A stretch of DNA of 13,177 nucleotides from Entomomonas sp964395065 (GTDB lineage: Bacteria > Pseudomonadota > Gammaproteobacteria > Pseudomonadales > Pseudomonadaceae): contig CAYNAM010000069.1 of assembly GCA_964395065.1 (NCBI GenBank), positions 1 through 13,177 of the forward strand, written 5' to 3'. Every line of letters begins with the position of its first letter. Position 1 is the stretch's first letter. This document shows positions 12,953 through 13,177 of the stretch, piece after piece. The translations under genes were made by a program, and so were the position numbers. Under the pieces are notes generated by a model, which was not told where the DNA came from, did not search any database, and was given only the letters and a program-made list of their open reading frames with translations.

Positions 12953-13177
12953 TTGACCACTCCTGTACGTTTCCTTAGAAGAAAACCTCCCCTCAAAATT
13001 AGGGAGGCGGAACTGTGCACAGGTTGGCAGACCGAGAACCAGCGGAATCGGCACACTCCGAAGAGTGTCCCATACACAGCCCGCCATAAAATACAGGCGA
13101 AGCTACGCAAGCTGTATACTAGAATTCTAGTTACAGCCGCTGATTCAATGGGCTGCCAAGCCCATGCCATAGATTTT
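12953..13177 (-). promoter_or_regulatory. Structured leader RNA or attenuator upstream of the small protein gene
   Basis: Read on the minus strand, the 225 bases before the ATG hold a series of stems. First is ATGGGCT/AGCCCAT with a four-base loop (13148-13165). Next is a near-perfect palindrome CTGTA/TACAG around ACTAGAATTCTAGT (13112-13136). A long-range stem follows, with GGCGG (13081-13085) pairing CCGCC (13006-13010) and CUGUGU (13074-13079) pairing GCACAG (13013-13018). It encloses a UUCG-capped ACACUC/GAGUGU hairpin (13053-13068). Last is a terminator-like CCTCCC/GGGAGG hairpin followed by TTTTCTT (12979-13007). It may extend past the right edge. The structure resembles, from memory, leaders preceding such genes in Pseudomonas. 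Confidence 0.65.
12979..13007 (-). terminator. Terminator-like hairpin inside the leader
   Basis: On the minus strand CCUCCC (plus 13002-13007) pairs with GGGAGG (12986-12991) around a ten-base loop, and UUUUCUU follows. It ends about 30 bases before the start codon at 12952, where an attenuator would sit. The first two bases of its 5' arm (13006-13007) are also used by the GGCGG/CCGCC stem of the upstream fold, so the two structures compete. Confidence 0.55.

Noticed and set aside
12874..13170. 98-codon minus-strand frame (MAWAWQPIES...) across the leader
   Set aside because: Its reading tracks the structured leader and runs out of frame over the small protein's N-terminus; better explained as an open frame within structured RNA, though such frames are sometimes annotated as hypothetical proteins.
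1..13177. CRISPR array, tRNA, rRNA or complete insertion sequence
   Set aside because: No regularly spaced direct repeats, no cloverleaf with a recognisable T-loop, and no transposase-like protein or terminal inverted repeat pair was seen on reading both strands.

Overview
The window is AT-rich and gene-dense and is clearly bacterial. The intact gene families, including LOG, an HxlR regulator, a class I amidotransferase and NeuD/FdtA/DegT sugar-modification enzymes, fit a gammaproteobacterium. The structured leader and small protein at the right end resemble, from memory, a leader plus DUF3077/DUF6124-like gene arrangement found in Pseudomonas. A low-GC relative of the Pseudomonadaceae (Entomomonas-like) is my best guess, but this is inference without any database search. 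No tRNA, rRNA, CRISPR array or intact insertion sequence was seen.

Left part (1-2634): the 3' end of an unrecognised gene, a membrane-anchored TPR protein on the minus strand, then an unrecognised four-helix membrane protein and a small secreted protein on the plus strand. A perfect 10-bp inverted repeat (2565-2604) lies between the secreted protein gene and the convergent gene that follows.

Metabolic part (2635-5676): an arginase-family hydrolase is divergent from a GTG-started HxlR regulator, and a dyad overlaps the hydrolase promoter. Next come a GMP-synthase-like amidotransferase and a LOG-family phosphoribohydrolase. Between these last two lie two gene stumps fused tail to tail: the C-terminal end of a GNAT acetyltransferase and the C-terminal end of a MocR/PdxR-type regulator. 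This looks like the scar of a deletion that removed the 5' halves and shared promoter of a divergent pair.

Sugar-modification island (5767-11161): two divergent operons share a 251-base promoter region. Leftward is a tightly coupled trio (NeuD/PglD-like acyltransferase, five-bladed beta-propeller GH43-like protein, FemAB/GNAT-like acyltransferase). Rightward are a FdtA/QdtA-type dTDP-sugar 3,4-ketoisomerase, a DegT-family PLP aminotransferase and a family 2 glycosyltransferase. Together they could make, acylate and transfer a dTDP-3-amino-3,6-dideoxyhexose (Fuc3N or Qui3N type) for a surface glycan. The dTDP-glucose precursor genes (rmlA, rmlB), flippase and polymerase are not in the window.

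Right part (11162-13177): a secreted, lysine-rich protein with LEA-like 11-residue repeats followed by a strong terminator, a secreted Sel1-like protein, and a 127-residue protein preceded by a long, highly structured leader RNA that has a terminator-like hairpin and alternative pairings. The leader is the most system-like unexplained element here.
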